64,000 nt of DNA from assembly GCA_021399435.1 (NCBI GenBank), contig JAJTUP010000012.1, forward strand, positions 1,302,001 to 1,366,000. The letters are read 5' to 3'. Position 1 is the first letter of the stretch, and the number at the start of each line of letters is the position of its first letter. The translations under genes and the position numbers were made by a program. Under the pieces are notes generated by a model. It saw nothing but the letters and a program-made list of their open reading frames with translations. It was not told the origin of the DNA and searched no databases. The stretch is from Diaporthe sp. PMI_573. Lineage: Eukaryota; Ascomycota; Sordariomycetes; Diaporthales; Diaporthaceae. Below are positions 48,001 through 57,839 of this stretch, piece after piece.

Positions 48001-48296
48001 CTGGCTCTAGCATACGCAAAATCATCCAGGGGATGCTTGGGCTGTGGCACATCGAACCTCCGGCCATCAATGCTGCCACTGCTTTGACTGCCCTCTATCG
48101 ACAGAACATCGCCATCCACTGTTAGGTCTGCGGGACGAGGACCGCGCCCATTGGCAGCTCCCAACCTGGCCGAGTCCTGCCTAGATGGACCCAGGGCTAC
48201 CGTGGGCAGTTCGTCAAGATTTGCGTCTGGTCCATGTTGGGCCTTGGCTTTTGGTTCAGTGATCTTTTTGCGTACATAGGCGCTGCGTCCTGACAT
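45024..48296 (-). CDS. Large conserved hypothetical protein, BTB-like segment possible
   Basis: An intronless 1,090-aa frame runs from ATG 48296 (MSGRSAYVRKK). The first ~270 residues are disordered and basic. Near residues 250-330, WDPNGDVLIYLGQKGQ...PSFRLSSHVIEATESRPLITML resembles the start of a BTB/POZ-like fold (strand, then SS-hVhE helix). Residues ~370-790 form a large, mostly helical domain with SYRSSWGRWPPPPPPDAV and CxxP-free aromatic clusters. A second conserved block around 700-830 includes KRSKTGSE and VERRIQLAYTEATNVYILG. The last ~270 residues are Ser/Gly-rich, ending acidic (FDELDVDDIIPRQG). I recall similar long fungal proteins under a DUF label but cannot give a function. 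Confidence 0.83.
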   Translation of the reverse strand: MSGRSAYVRKKITEPKAKAQHGPDANLDELPTVALGPSRQDSARLGAANGRGPRPADLTVDGDVLSIEGSQSSGSIDGRRFDVPQPKHPLDDFAYARARKPTIKAEDISGVGISKSGMRSVMDQNSEKVRKGIAKAFTFGGKKTRREEVVRPSEIRPESSATVRPSQQPRTGESELSPHEDREQPQYPHANYAYDPQWDASLGPASPPPVAKLPALPSPAATPQIKRWIGTGRPVQRWNKLRKDPELWDPNGDVLIYLGQKGQNPRPNPSFRLSSHVIEATESRPLITMLREGSTEDEMTLSPSPRGAPPMLLPRQSSLSAAARDQMTGQRPLPGNRSGSQATPPLSEDTITTNTDGQISYEIFFSPPSHASKTEQIRFNVSVRNVFAIVYHASLVGLSLCQALSDLHSRMEQFMPQAEADNLSTVLAYLGARGIDDVRNDAESAIGLLAWCEDPKIRWEEGWRESFLHVAGMYGSVRERTLMESSPDFKRISPITRALLERASLEMHLRVQAAEEPLAAFSFEDMWPPSLSYISPASGPVVASPAKASADRLQRFFLSYYRSSWGRWPPPPPPDAVISDESDEPLWLTRTVVQALQKDFGTLYDYLVNRDIVWDGSETRSSRKWLMVSESGNKAFEADSDELPMTDVLIEYDNKQRYPHIPHPYPLVPESIPPAANVAALGANSKGRKRSKTGSETMPASGGGPQRPGAVERRIQLAYTEATNVYILGSDFAQTDLIDAFVKFEKTDRVGEIDPSLARRGRWILIYGVLQTLASVSADAPIVRYSDGVDYHLGPRLKGARLPPWAKKGKQAPSIQPQEASHELSYCWLAPRTWNNSNTSASEEGGVDSQASDDNSPIDTRHGYSFAQPPHPPLSATLSGVGGRGASAQSSRAPSASGQSRGYYPGTSYAGSTTSYDALSDAGTTTSSWLHMSTSSSVTTAPLQGGRTSKASSRTGLRGVSHSTETLGSRRGGGALASHGSSTRLDEMEEGLGNGGGGGEWPIKVGRDWGKLHISTAVDSSGRTRRREGSSSRKESFGAVKEGGEDSDDQQWVRRRNSRPLLSPSETSSVAQAIKDFDELDVDDIIPRQG

Positions 48297-51200
48297 GACT
48301 AAAACGGGATGGGCGGCCCACAATCCTGCCGCTTAGCTACTCTACAGCAATCAGACGACGGAGACCCGTTTACGACAGGCCGATGAAAATGTCGGTCCCT
48401 TCCGTCGCGGTAATCATAAGCTGGCGCTGATAGTCTTCAGCGTTGATAGCAGGCGCTTGTGTCTGATTCACAGGTTGGCTGGGACCGCCGCTGGTATCCG
48501 GACCGATCCGGGGTCGGGCCGTGGGTGATCTTCAAGCTGGGGGGGACCGGGCGCGAGACGTTACACTCTGATCATTTTATTGGGGAAACGAGTAGCCCGT
48601 CCATTGATATGACCTCGGCTTGTGTGGCGATGTGACAAATATCAGGGAATGAGGAGAGATAATTCTCTCAAGTAGGGACAAAGATACAGAAAAGCAGTGG
48701 CAGTGGCGAGGAGAGAGCTTGGAGTGTCAGGATGCGACAGACGCGAGTCTAATCCGACGAAACTCTGTGGGCCCGGCGAGAATAAGCTTGGTGAGCTGGC
48801 GGGGGCCCAACTATAAGGCCGAGGCAACCAACGAGCTGTGCTTCTGCTGGTTAAGTTCGAGGCGGATATCTGGTGCCCTCCGCGGCAGGATCCTCAACCC
48901 CAGACCCCTTTTAGCTGCAGGGCACGCAACCAGCTTATTCCTGTCTGCTTCCGATTTGGCTCGGTTTGGCCTTATCGAGACCCTTGCATGCAGCTTCCAC
49001 GGTTACATTCCGATCCCTGGACCTTTACCTAGCCCTACCTCCCAAGGCGGACTGATGGAGCTTCAGGCATAAACCACACAGGAAACTCAAAAACCCGTGT
49101 CTTTGAGAAAGAAATGGGACGGTGAGAAAGAGGCTACTACTGTGTATGGTAGAAGCTTGCGTCATTGAATTGAGCAACAGGCGGGCCTGGGATGCTTGGC
49201 AGGTGGGCGCTCGCCATGAGACGGAAGTACTCGTTACAAGGTGTCGGGATAAATCGAGTCGCCTGCAGTCCACCAGCAGGCCAGTCTCGGAGCCTTGTGC
49301 ATGCGGCACAGCGCCAATCAAGGCGAAGTAAGGGGAGTTTGGGGAATGACAGAGGAAAAGCAACCAGAGCTCCAGAATCCATGGGTTTTGGACGCCGACT
49401 TGTCTGTGTTGTCGGCCCGCGAAGCGAATTATCACTGATCGGCATGTCTTCTGAGCCAGATGCTGTGGACGCGGAGGCGCGCTGGCTACTTCCGCAAAAG
49501 ACAATGTTACAGGTGTGCCTGCACTGCGTATAGTGCACAATACGAAAGGCGGCTCGACTGGCGGGCCACGGACTGGACCTCGATGGATATTGCAAGGGTC
49601 GAGATGCAAGAGGAGCCGGGGGGCAACGTGGGAAAGTGGGCTCACCCACCCGTCAGCTCAATGACAGGCAATTTAGGTGGGCACCGCCTCCCGGGGCGTG
49701 CTGTTGTTTCCATGCCCCAACTCAGTGCCAGGTTCTGCTTCACCAATTCCAATTGCATGATGGTCATTTACTTGAAAAGCCCGAGTTCGTTTCAAAAAAG
49801 CTCGATCGAGCCTGGTCCTATCCTGAGGGCGGAAGCGAGGAAAGGCCAGCAGATTGTTGTCCTCGGAGACGCTATCCGGGGATGGGAGAGATTTTAGTTA
49901 GGTGTTGTCATCACTCAATACCTTGGCCGAGCGCTGCTTCATTGGTCAGATAACATACCTATCGGCACCCATGCCAACGCCCCCTGGAGAGGCCGAGCCT
50001 TGGACGAACCAACACCCCCGAGCAATCTCATCCACGGGCTCCAAACCTTACCACCGCGGCGGATTTCGATGATTGGCCTGGGCGAGACCCTCAATTCAGG
50101 CACGCCGAAGCCTTTAAGATTTGATCATTTAGTGATCGGTAATTGGCTTGTCTGGTGAGGGGTGTGACAAAAGGCTCAATGTTGCATAAAACTTGAGGTC
50201 TGGAATCTGGGCAGACGGGGAAGGGACGAAAGTCTGCTCTTGAATTGGCCGTCGGGACGCAGCAGATCCAGACAAGATCCATGGGCCCCGCTGATAAGGC
50301 GAGGCTAACTCTCTCATCAGGCAGGTCGGGAAGGTACGTTTATATCGCTCGGTTCGTCGCGATGGTGTATGCACTTGACAACGTACAATGAGCTGTCCTG
50401 CTCCAAATCCCTGGAGCTGTACTGCTTCGAGTCTTACCGAATGTTACTCTCTTTTGTGATGCTGTCTGAACGCAGCAAGAGAGCAGACGTGTTCGGAGGT
50501 GTTGAACAAGATGCAAACAGATGGCGGCTCGATGCCCAATCGCCGTCTCATCTCCACTCTTGCTACCGCGTTGGACGTCAGGCCAATCATTGACAGTCGG
50601 CTCGGCTTCGAGGCCGAGACATGGTCAAGGGCCGAGCCGTCTCCACTGATAGCAGAAGCAGGAAGACTTCCAAGACTGAGCAAGCAACAGCGAGAACAAT
50701 GCTCTCGATGCCGCCGCAACCTACACAGTACTGAGGGGTCATACCCCGAGGGCCTCTGACACCAGCACGGCGCCAAGGTCTGACGTCTGACGTCTGCCGT
50801 CTGTGAGGGCCTTGACCGAGGTTACTGTGCCAGTGGACCAATGTCAGACGGAGACGCTCTTAGGCGCAGGTAAGAGAAGCACGGCAGATGGGTGGCTACT
50901 TCTGTGGCTCGAGAGCCCCGACTGCCCAAGACGCGGTGTGAAGGATTACGACCTGCTCGCGGCTGCGTGTGGATGAAGCTAGTGGTGGAATCCGAATTTC
51001 CAGACGGCCTGAAATACAATTGGCTGATGCACCGGCAAGGCAACATGACACGTTCTTTGGAGTTGTGCCCAGTCGAGCCTAAGCGTCAACCAACGACCCA
51101 CGGCACCAATTGCCCGGCTGGGTATCGGGTATCGCGCTGCTCCTTGGCGGTGATGGAGATTGCCACGCTCATTTTCCCGGGAACTCGACCGTACCAGTAG

Positions 51201-53130
51201 TCGGCGACAGAGCTTGGGGTGAGCGTGGAGGATTGGAAGCCAAGGCTCATTGAGGTCTGGATGGATCTTTCAACAACCCTCGCTGGCAAGCCGCCACCTG
51301 GGGTCGATTCAAGACGGGAGAGGGTACCCGAAGCTGCAAGAGGGCCTCGAACCGTGGCTCCAGCAATGAGTCAAGCGGGTGAGCATGTCGACGCTGGTGG
51401 CCAGTGGCCACGACGTGAGGTCAGAGAGCAGGCGGTCTGGCAATGTGATGCTTCTCTGCATCGAGCCAGTCGACAACGTGGGTGGCAAAGTGATCGGGCA
51501 TCAAGGGATTGATTGATGCTTCTTACAGCAGAAGGAAGAGAGCAGCGCAGCCTGAGCAGTCTCGAGGTTCGGAGACATGGGAAGGGAAGAGTGCTGCACC
51601 AGCAGGGGCAAGAGAAGCCGACACCAATCATGTCGGTCTGCGCAAAAGTGCCGATTTATGACCTCGCTCCTGCTGTTGCAGGTTGGCCCTGCGAGCCAGC
51701 TCTGAAGCCCGATCAAGTTGCTTGTTGTCTGCAACTCGGCCTTCGTCTCGGAACTTACCCTAAGCTGCAAGCTGCAAGCCGTAGGCCAAGTGCTGGGGCC
51801 AATTATCGCCAGAGAGGCATTGTCTCCAGGTTTGATGCATCTACACAGTACACTGCGTTTTCGTTTTGACGTTGCCGTCGGAGCTTTTTTGCAGCTGTAC
51901 AGTACGTGCCTGTCGATCATCTGGACCTGCACCCGAGCTGGGGCCAGACCCCCTGAACGCCCCGGTTTTCTGCCAGGCAAGCGAGCCAGGCCACAAATCA
52001 GAGTCCTCGGATGCTCGATTCAGGGTCGTCGCCATCGTCACCGGGAGCGGCCCGAACGCGAGAGCACCGCAACCTCGCCGTGTCGATCATTGGCCACAGT
52101 CCAAGATAAACGAGATTGACTTCCTCAAGCAGCTCCTGAAGGCTCTCGTTTTTGGCCAGTCGCCTCGGAGCCCGATTCAGCCAGCCGCGCTCTGTCTGTC
52201 TTCCTGGTCTGGGCCCACTTGGTGTTTCACTTGTCGGCGCTGGATGATGGCCGCCCGCCAGCACCTCTCGGTCACCTTCGCAGCTCGCGCAGAACATGTT
52301 CCGTGGACGGGAAAGTCAAGAAAATCCGGCCATTCAGTCCGGCTGAGAACAGCAACACCACAACCATCGAGTGGTTTCTCTTCATCCCAGCCCGAAGCAC
52401 TCTGGCACTTATGAGAGCGTAGAGCCCACAGTGGGGTCACCGGTTCGGAGGTTATCCTTCTATGGGACTGCCGCTATGGGCCTTCACAGCCAAAGTTGAT
52501 GGATACCACTGGATACTGGTGGATCACCCTAGTGAGTTCGTCCCGTATTCAAGTGAACAATGCCGTTACTCCGAGGTCTTGAGGTACACCACAAGAAGAG
52601 ATCGTCGTCGTGAAGATCCGCGAGCTTAGATATGTCTTCCCGGGAGTTGCTTGTTGTGAGATCATCCTGAGAGTCAGACGACGAGAAACGGACCAGGGCT
52701 CGAAACTTCAACAGCCATCTTCCCTACTGACAGATCCTGGTACGCTTTCAACGTCGCTCTCTCCCTTCCTCTCCCTTTGAATCGAAACAAACTATTCTGG
52801 TATCCACCCTTCCTCCCATGCTCCAAGTAGAATGTATGCCCATTTTAATATTGTCTCTGCGCCCCTGTACCCCTCGGCGATCCACCGCTGACAAGCGTAT
52901 CCTCCCGCACAACGCGATATTGGGAAGGGCTGCACCTGCAGTCCTGCGTTTCATCAAGCCCCCATTTAGGCAATCAAGGGGCGGGCTTCTGAGAGTCCCA
53001 GCCAGCCTGTCATATATACCTGTGTGACCTCAAGCGGTCATCGTGGGACGCATGATTTCCTTCATCGATTCTAACGTTGTTTCTCTCTTTCCCCCACACG
53101 TTGTGGGTAATAATCGACCCGACCTTCATT
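48297..53130. other. 4.8-kb gene-poor region
   Basis: No ORF longer than about 200 codons is present, and none has coding character, splice-joined partners or a recognisable motif on either strand. GC content stays near that of coding neighbours, so this is not an AT-rich RIP block. A (TCTGACG)n-like patch lies at about 50778-50800. The right edge holds the arabinanase promoter. Confidence 0.55.
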
Positions 53131-54123
53131 ATGCTTTCTGTTTCTAGCCTTACCAGAGGCCTGGTCGCCCTGGCTCTTTTCGCCCTTCCTGGTGTCCAGG
53201 CGGCATATCCCAACCCAGGTGCCTGTTCTGGCGACTGTTTCGCTCATGACCCAGCCTTGATAAAGAGATCCTCCGATGGCAAATATTTCCGATTCAATAC
53301 TGGAGGCAAGATTATGATCTACGACTCTGACTCACTGAGTGGACCGTGGACGTTCAGAGGAGCGGCGATTCCTGGTGGGAGCTCTATCAACCTGGCCGGA
53401 AAAGATGATCTTTGGGCTCCAGATGTCCGTCTTGTTGGGGACACTTATTACCTATACTACGCCGTCTCAGCATTCGGCAGCCAAGCGTCAGCTATCGGAG
53501 TCGCAACGTCAAAAACGCTCGAGGCCGGTTCCTGGACAGACCGTGGTGCCACCGGCGTCTCATCCAAGGCCGGAAGCAACTACAACGCCATCGACCCCAA
53601 CCTGGTCGAGACAGCCGACGGCAAGTTCGTCCTCAACTTCGGCTCCTTCTGGAACGACCTGTACCAGGTTCCAATGGCGAGTAACCCCACCAAAGCCTCA
53701 GGCAGCAGCTACAACATCGCGTTCAACTCCTCTGGCACTCATGCCGAAGAAGGCCCGTTTATGTATTACCGAGCTCCGTATTACTACCTCTTTTGGTCTT
53801 CTGGAATCTGCTGCGGCTACGAAACCACCATGCCAGGTCCCGGCGAGGAGTACAGGATTAACGTGTGCCGGAGCGAGAGCGTCAATGGGCCCTTTGTTGA
53901 CCAGCGCGGCGTCAGCTGCGCACAGGGTGGCGGCACGACTGTCCTGGCGTCCCACGGGAAAGTGTATGGGCCTGGTGGTCAGGGTGTGCTGGTGGATGCT
54001 TCCCAGGGTGGCGCCGTCCTCTACTATCATTATGCCGACACTGGCGTGGGTTACGCCGACGCCGACTACCGCTTTGGCTGGAATGGCTTGAGCTGGTCTA
54101 CTGGCTGGCCTGTGGCTAAGTGA
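53131..54123 (+). CDS. GH43 arabinan endo-1,5-alpha-L-arabinosidase, secreted
   Basis: The intronless gene encodes 330 aa. Residues 1-24 ([15 protein letters not shown]) are a signal peptide. The enzyme cleaves arabinan side chains of pectin outside the cell. The five-bladed GH43 propeller motifs are present: HDPALI with the general-base Asp40, DDLWAPDV (~92-99), NAIDPNLVE with the pKa-modulating Asp155, and AEEGPFMYY with the acid Glu207. [11 protein letters not shown] and a conserved [10 protein letters not shown] near the end match fungal endo-arabinanases. Length and motifs are complete, so it should be active. ATG 53131 is the only start consistent with the signal peptide. Confidence 0.94.
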   Translation: MLSVSSLTRGLVALALFALPGVQAAYPNPGACSGDCFAHDPALIKRSSDGKYFRFNTGGKIMIYDSDSLSGPWTFRGAAIPGGSSINLAGKDDLWAPDVRLVGDTYYLYYAVSAFGSQASAIGVATSKTLEAGSWTDRGATGVSSKAGSNYNAIDPNLVETADGKFVLNFGSFWNDLYQVPMASNPTKASGSSYNIAFNSSGTHAEEGPFMYYRAPYYYLFWSSGICCGYETTMPGPGEEYRINVCRSESVNGPFVDQRGVSCAQGGGTTVLASHGKVYGPGGQGVLVDASQGGAVLYYHYADTGVGYADADYRFGWNGLSWSTGWPVAK

Positions 54124-55300
54124 AGTGAAGTCACGCTTCTTCACCCCCTACATGAAGCGCGTGGCCTCAATGTTTCTAAAGTCATGGGCTGTCGCTGTTA
54201 CCTTTCTTGCGTACATATTCACTTCCTTACTGCACATACTCAATGGTTTCCTGTACATAATATCAAGACATGTTGAAGTCAGCCAACGGCATCTCTTGCA
54301 ACCCTTGTAAATAACGTCACCAGCGGAGCTTGAAACATATTCCTGACGTTGTGAGGACCTTTCCAGGTTATACCACCTGGAGTAGATATCCGGGGTGTCT
54401 TTCCCCCATGAACTTCTCCGCCACATTGAGGTGAGTCAATATGGCCGAGCATAAAACAGCTCGTACTAGTGAAGGCACCTGGCATGTAGCGAGGCGTTCA
54501 CCAAATTTGATACTGACTTTGGTCAATTGGGTACTGCATCACCAAAATTAGAATCTCTGTGCATCAATATGATAGTTCCGAGTCCCTGACCCGATTTTCC
54601 AGCGCAATATATGGTGGGTAATGGTTGGTAGCTCCCTCAAGGTTCCATCTCGGTAGCAGATGATGATGTTGATCACCAGCATCCTCATCCCGGATTTGCT
54701 TCCAACTCAAGGCCGCTAATCATATACAAGTGCCATTTTATGCAGGCTTCATACATAGCTTCGCAGCCGCGCCATGGCCCTATCTCACTAAATATCCTAC
54801 TGAGTTCACATTCAATAGATGTCCCAATGCTGCACCCCTTGGGCCTGATTGGAGCGACGCGGGCGCTTCAGGGAAGCTCTGATTTTCCGATACTCGCATG
54901 TAGTCATCCAACGATTCAACGGTTTTCTGCTGCCCAGCACTGGTGCATCGTCACATTTGCTGACCTCCTGGCTACCTCCGATGTTACCATCACTGCATCC
55001 GGTAGCTGCACCGAGATCCGCAGTGATGCAGGAAGTCGGCTGCTTGGGTAGCTCGAGAGTGGGCCCTGATACCCTGGTCTCGTCCTGTCAGCTTCGACGT
55101 CGCCGGTCCAGTCCCTTCATGGCTAGAGGCGACCACCGTGAGTGCGAGCAAGGTGGGCTGGTAGAGCTCGAAACGTCATTAAACGTGTCTCCATATATCC
55201 AAGCGGAGGGGTTCTTCGCGTCTTGCGTGATGTTCCTACTCCTCGTTGTCTCCTCGAACACCGAGAAGACTTTCCGACTTGTGACCATTACGCGGCGGCT
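54124..55300. other. Intergenic, no gene seen
   Basis: About 1.2 kb contain no convincing ORF until the frame of the sulfotransferase-like gene opens. Confidence 0.45.
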
Positions 55301-56342
55301 ATGGATAACAAACAAGGCAGTGGGCTTCGGTTCATCGACACAATCGAGAGCCCACAAAATGCCACGCGGATGAAAGTGATTGTTCTCAGCGCAAGCAGGT
55401 GAGTCGCGGTATCACTCAAGGCCGAGGGAGACTTGTGCGTCTAATGAATAAGTAAGGAGTGGAACCCTGAGTCTATACAAAGGCCTCAAGGTACTGGGGT
55501 ATAATCCATATCATATGGTCGAAGTCTGTGCTGGCGGCTTGGATCATTTTCGGATGTTTCACGAGTACGTTCTACTCGGCCAGGACGCGGTAACGTCGTA
55601 CGGACGTCCAGAATTCGACAAGTGGTTCCAAGGGTTTGATGTGAGTGCCGCTGAGTTTAATCGAAGACGGTGCCGGTGCTGATTGTACCACTCAGGCCAT
55701 TTGCGAGATCCCGAGCTATGTAGGAGGCACAACCTTCGTGGATGCCTATATCGATGATCCCGATGTCAAGTTCATCCTGACGGAACGGGAGCCCGCGTCT
55801 TTTGCCCGGTCGATCCAGAACACAGTAGGGCAGTTCATTCGAGCGGGACACTCGCTCCCTCTGCAGCTTTTGAAGTACCTCGATACCTACAACTGGGAAT
55901 TCTTCAGTCTCGGTGACGACATGTACCGCGTCTACACGCAAGGGAAATGGCCAGACGATCCAGGTTGTGATCAAAGCATCGAGCGTTGGTATGAGCAGTA
56001 GTAAGTTTGCCAATGTTGACGGTGCATGAAGCTATACAGTCGAATTGGAGCGGCATCTGACTCGACTCCCACAGCACCATGACAATCAAGAAGTACGTAC
56101 CGCCGGAGAGACTGCTCCACGTGAGGCTGGAAGACGGGCTAGGCTGGGAACAGGTTTGCCCATTCCTCGATGTGAGCATCCCTGACACACCTTATCCCCG
56201 GGGGAATGTTCCGGATGAGTTCAAGGAGATCGCGCAGGGCTTTTTAGAACCAGGCATCAAGAAGGCTTTTGGTATACTTGCAGTGTCTGTTATGGCTGTT
56301 GCCGGTGCCGGGGCATGGTGGTTATATCCAAGACATCATTGA
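55301..56342 (+). CDS. Fungal sulfotransferase-like (P-loop) protein with C-terminal TM
   Basis: The model has four exons: 55301-55398, 55457-55640, 55696-56000 and 56075-56342. Introns are 58, 55 and 74 nt (GTGAGT, GTGAGT, GTAAGT donors), giving 284 aa. The start MDNKQGSG precedes MKVIVLSASRSGTLSLYKGLKVLGY, a PAPS-binding P-loop-like motif of the fungal sulfotransferase family; its Arg codon is split by intron 1. DVKFILTEREPASFARSI is the second conserved block (strand, then Arg/Ser for the 3'-phosphate). LLHVRLEDGLGWEQVCPFL is the third. A single transmembrane helix (ILAVSVMAVAGAGAWWLYP) ends the protein, which suggests tail anchoring. Whether it transfers sulfate, and to what, is unknown. 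Confidence 0.85.
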
Positions 56343-57190
56343 ATTCGAGGTCATGGGGAGGACTACAGTGTCCCAGACGTCACTTTTTCCGCATGTGAGA
56401 CTTCTTGATGCGCTGGTTGGTCACGGTCTTGGTTTCTTTTCGTCGGTGACGAATTGAGTGGATCTCGTCTTGAGCGAGACATGCTCAAAGTTTGTATAGA
56501 TATATGAAATATGAAAGTGTTCAAGGGAAGCAAATACACTGCGGGACAGTGGTTTCAAACACAGAGTTGTCAGATCGTATTAGTGGCTACAGATGGTGCG
56601 CAGTTTGACAGCTGAGAAACACATGTGACATGATTGCTTCAGTTAGAGTAAGTTTCCCTGGTGACAGACTGGTCAGAGGCCAAAAGGCCGGGTCAAGACT
56701 CCGGATGATATAGGACGAGGTGGAAGTGTGTTGAATGGTTTATCTGTCAATAAATAACCTCTTCGTTATATTGTGAATGCTGAACATTGATTTTAGGAAA
56801 GACTTTTCTCTATACAAAGCCCCTGGACGTGGGGCTGAGCATTGAAGCCGACATTGAATCAGGGGGGTGAGCAACGGTGCTGAGGCTGGGAGCGGGAAGG
56901 AGTCTGGAAAAGAGTCAGAAGCCAGTTGGCCTGTCCACCGCTCGTCTGTGTTTCCTCTAAAAGAGCGCCTTCACGGCTTCGGTACCTGACGGCAAGTGGC
57001 CACAAAGTCTCCCAGTAGACTGCGCCTCGTCAAGTGGTCACTCGGTTTGGAGTATCAATGCCGCGACTTCATGCAGGGTGTCCAAATCTCATGCCCAGGA
57101 GTTCACACACGCCATCATCTCCAATAACCATGGACAACGGCCAAGGCGAACGGCAACTCAAAGTGCCGTGCGTCACTTTGATACTATCCA
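56343..57190. other. Convergent intergenic region
   Basis: About 850 bp of 3' flanks; no gene seen. Confidence 0.5.
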
Positions 57191-57839
57191 TCAGTCCTTT
57201 TTACTGTAGTAATAAAAACCGGCGAAGATACCGACAACTGTAGCAACGGCACCAGAGAGTGCGATGCCCATCTGTACCTGCTCCATCAAAACCCCGAGGA
57301 CAACTCCAGGGACCACGATCAGCGATAGAACCACCACGGCGAGCACCGATATTATAGCCTTTGTAAGTTTAGGTCGAAGGAAGACTTCCTCTTCAAAGCC
57401 ACGCTCTTCACTAGCTGAAGGGGGGCGGTCCTCTACGGGGACGTCGCATATCGCGGCAGAAGCAGGGTCATTAGGGAAGGGCGGCACCGGAGGATCAAGA
57501 AGCTGCAGGTAATTGGCGGCGTAATCTTGCTCTGTGACAGGTCGGAACTCGAGACCGTTTCGCTGGAGAGGTTACAAATGAGTGGCTGCTCGTGGGGAAC
57601 TGATTGTGGCAAGTACTTACTTCCTCCAGGGTCGCAATGTATCCGGCAGCAGGGTGAGCGGTGGTTTGAGCTGTGACATACTGACTACCTGGATAATGAG
57701 CAAGAGGGATTTCATTCATTGGGTCACGGGTCGAGAGATCGCGTCGCGCTTGACTGGTACTTGATGACTCGGTGCCACTGTGTTGGGATACATCACCCAT
57801 GGCACGGTCAAGGCACGTTGAAGAGTGCTTGGTGGGCAT
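57191..57839 (-). CDS. Small two-TM membrane protein, unknown function
   Basis: Exons are 57839-57621 and 57562-57191. The 58-nt phase-0 intron (GTAAGT...TCCAG) joins ...GYIATLEE to RNGLEFRPVTEQDYAANYLQLL, giving 196 aa. The N-terminal half is Ser/Thr-rich and soluble. YAANYLQLL is a short Tyr-containing motif before an acidic linker. Two closely spaced transmembrane helices follow (AIISVLAVVVLSLIVVPGVVLGVL and IALSGAVATVVGIFAGFYYY), ending in KKD. A lysine-containing C-terminus may mark ER retention, which is speculative. The family is not recognised. Confidence 0.78.

Noticed and set aside
49025..49645. 206-codon minus-strand ORF in the gene-poor region
   Set aside because: Composition is random (Pro/Ser/Arg/Leu), with no domain, no splice partner and overlapping ORFs of equal quality.
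51501..52414. Overlapping 159- and 182-codon ORFs
   Set aside because: Neither has coding character or a recognisable motif, and they overlap on opposite strands.
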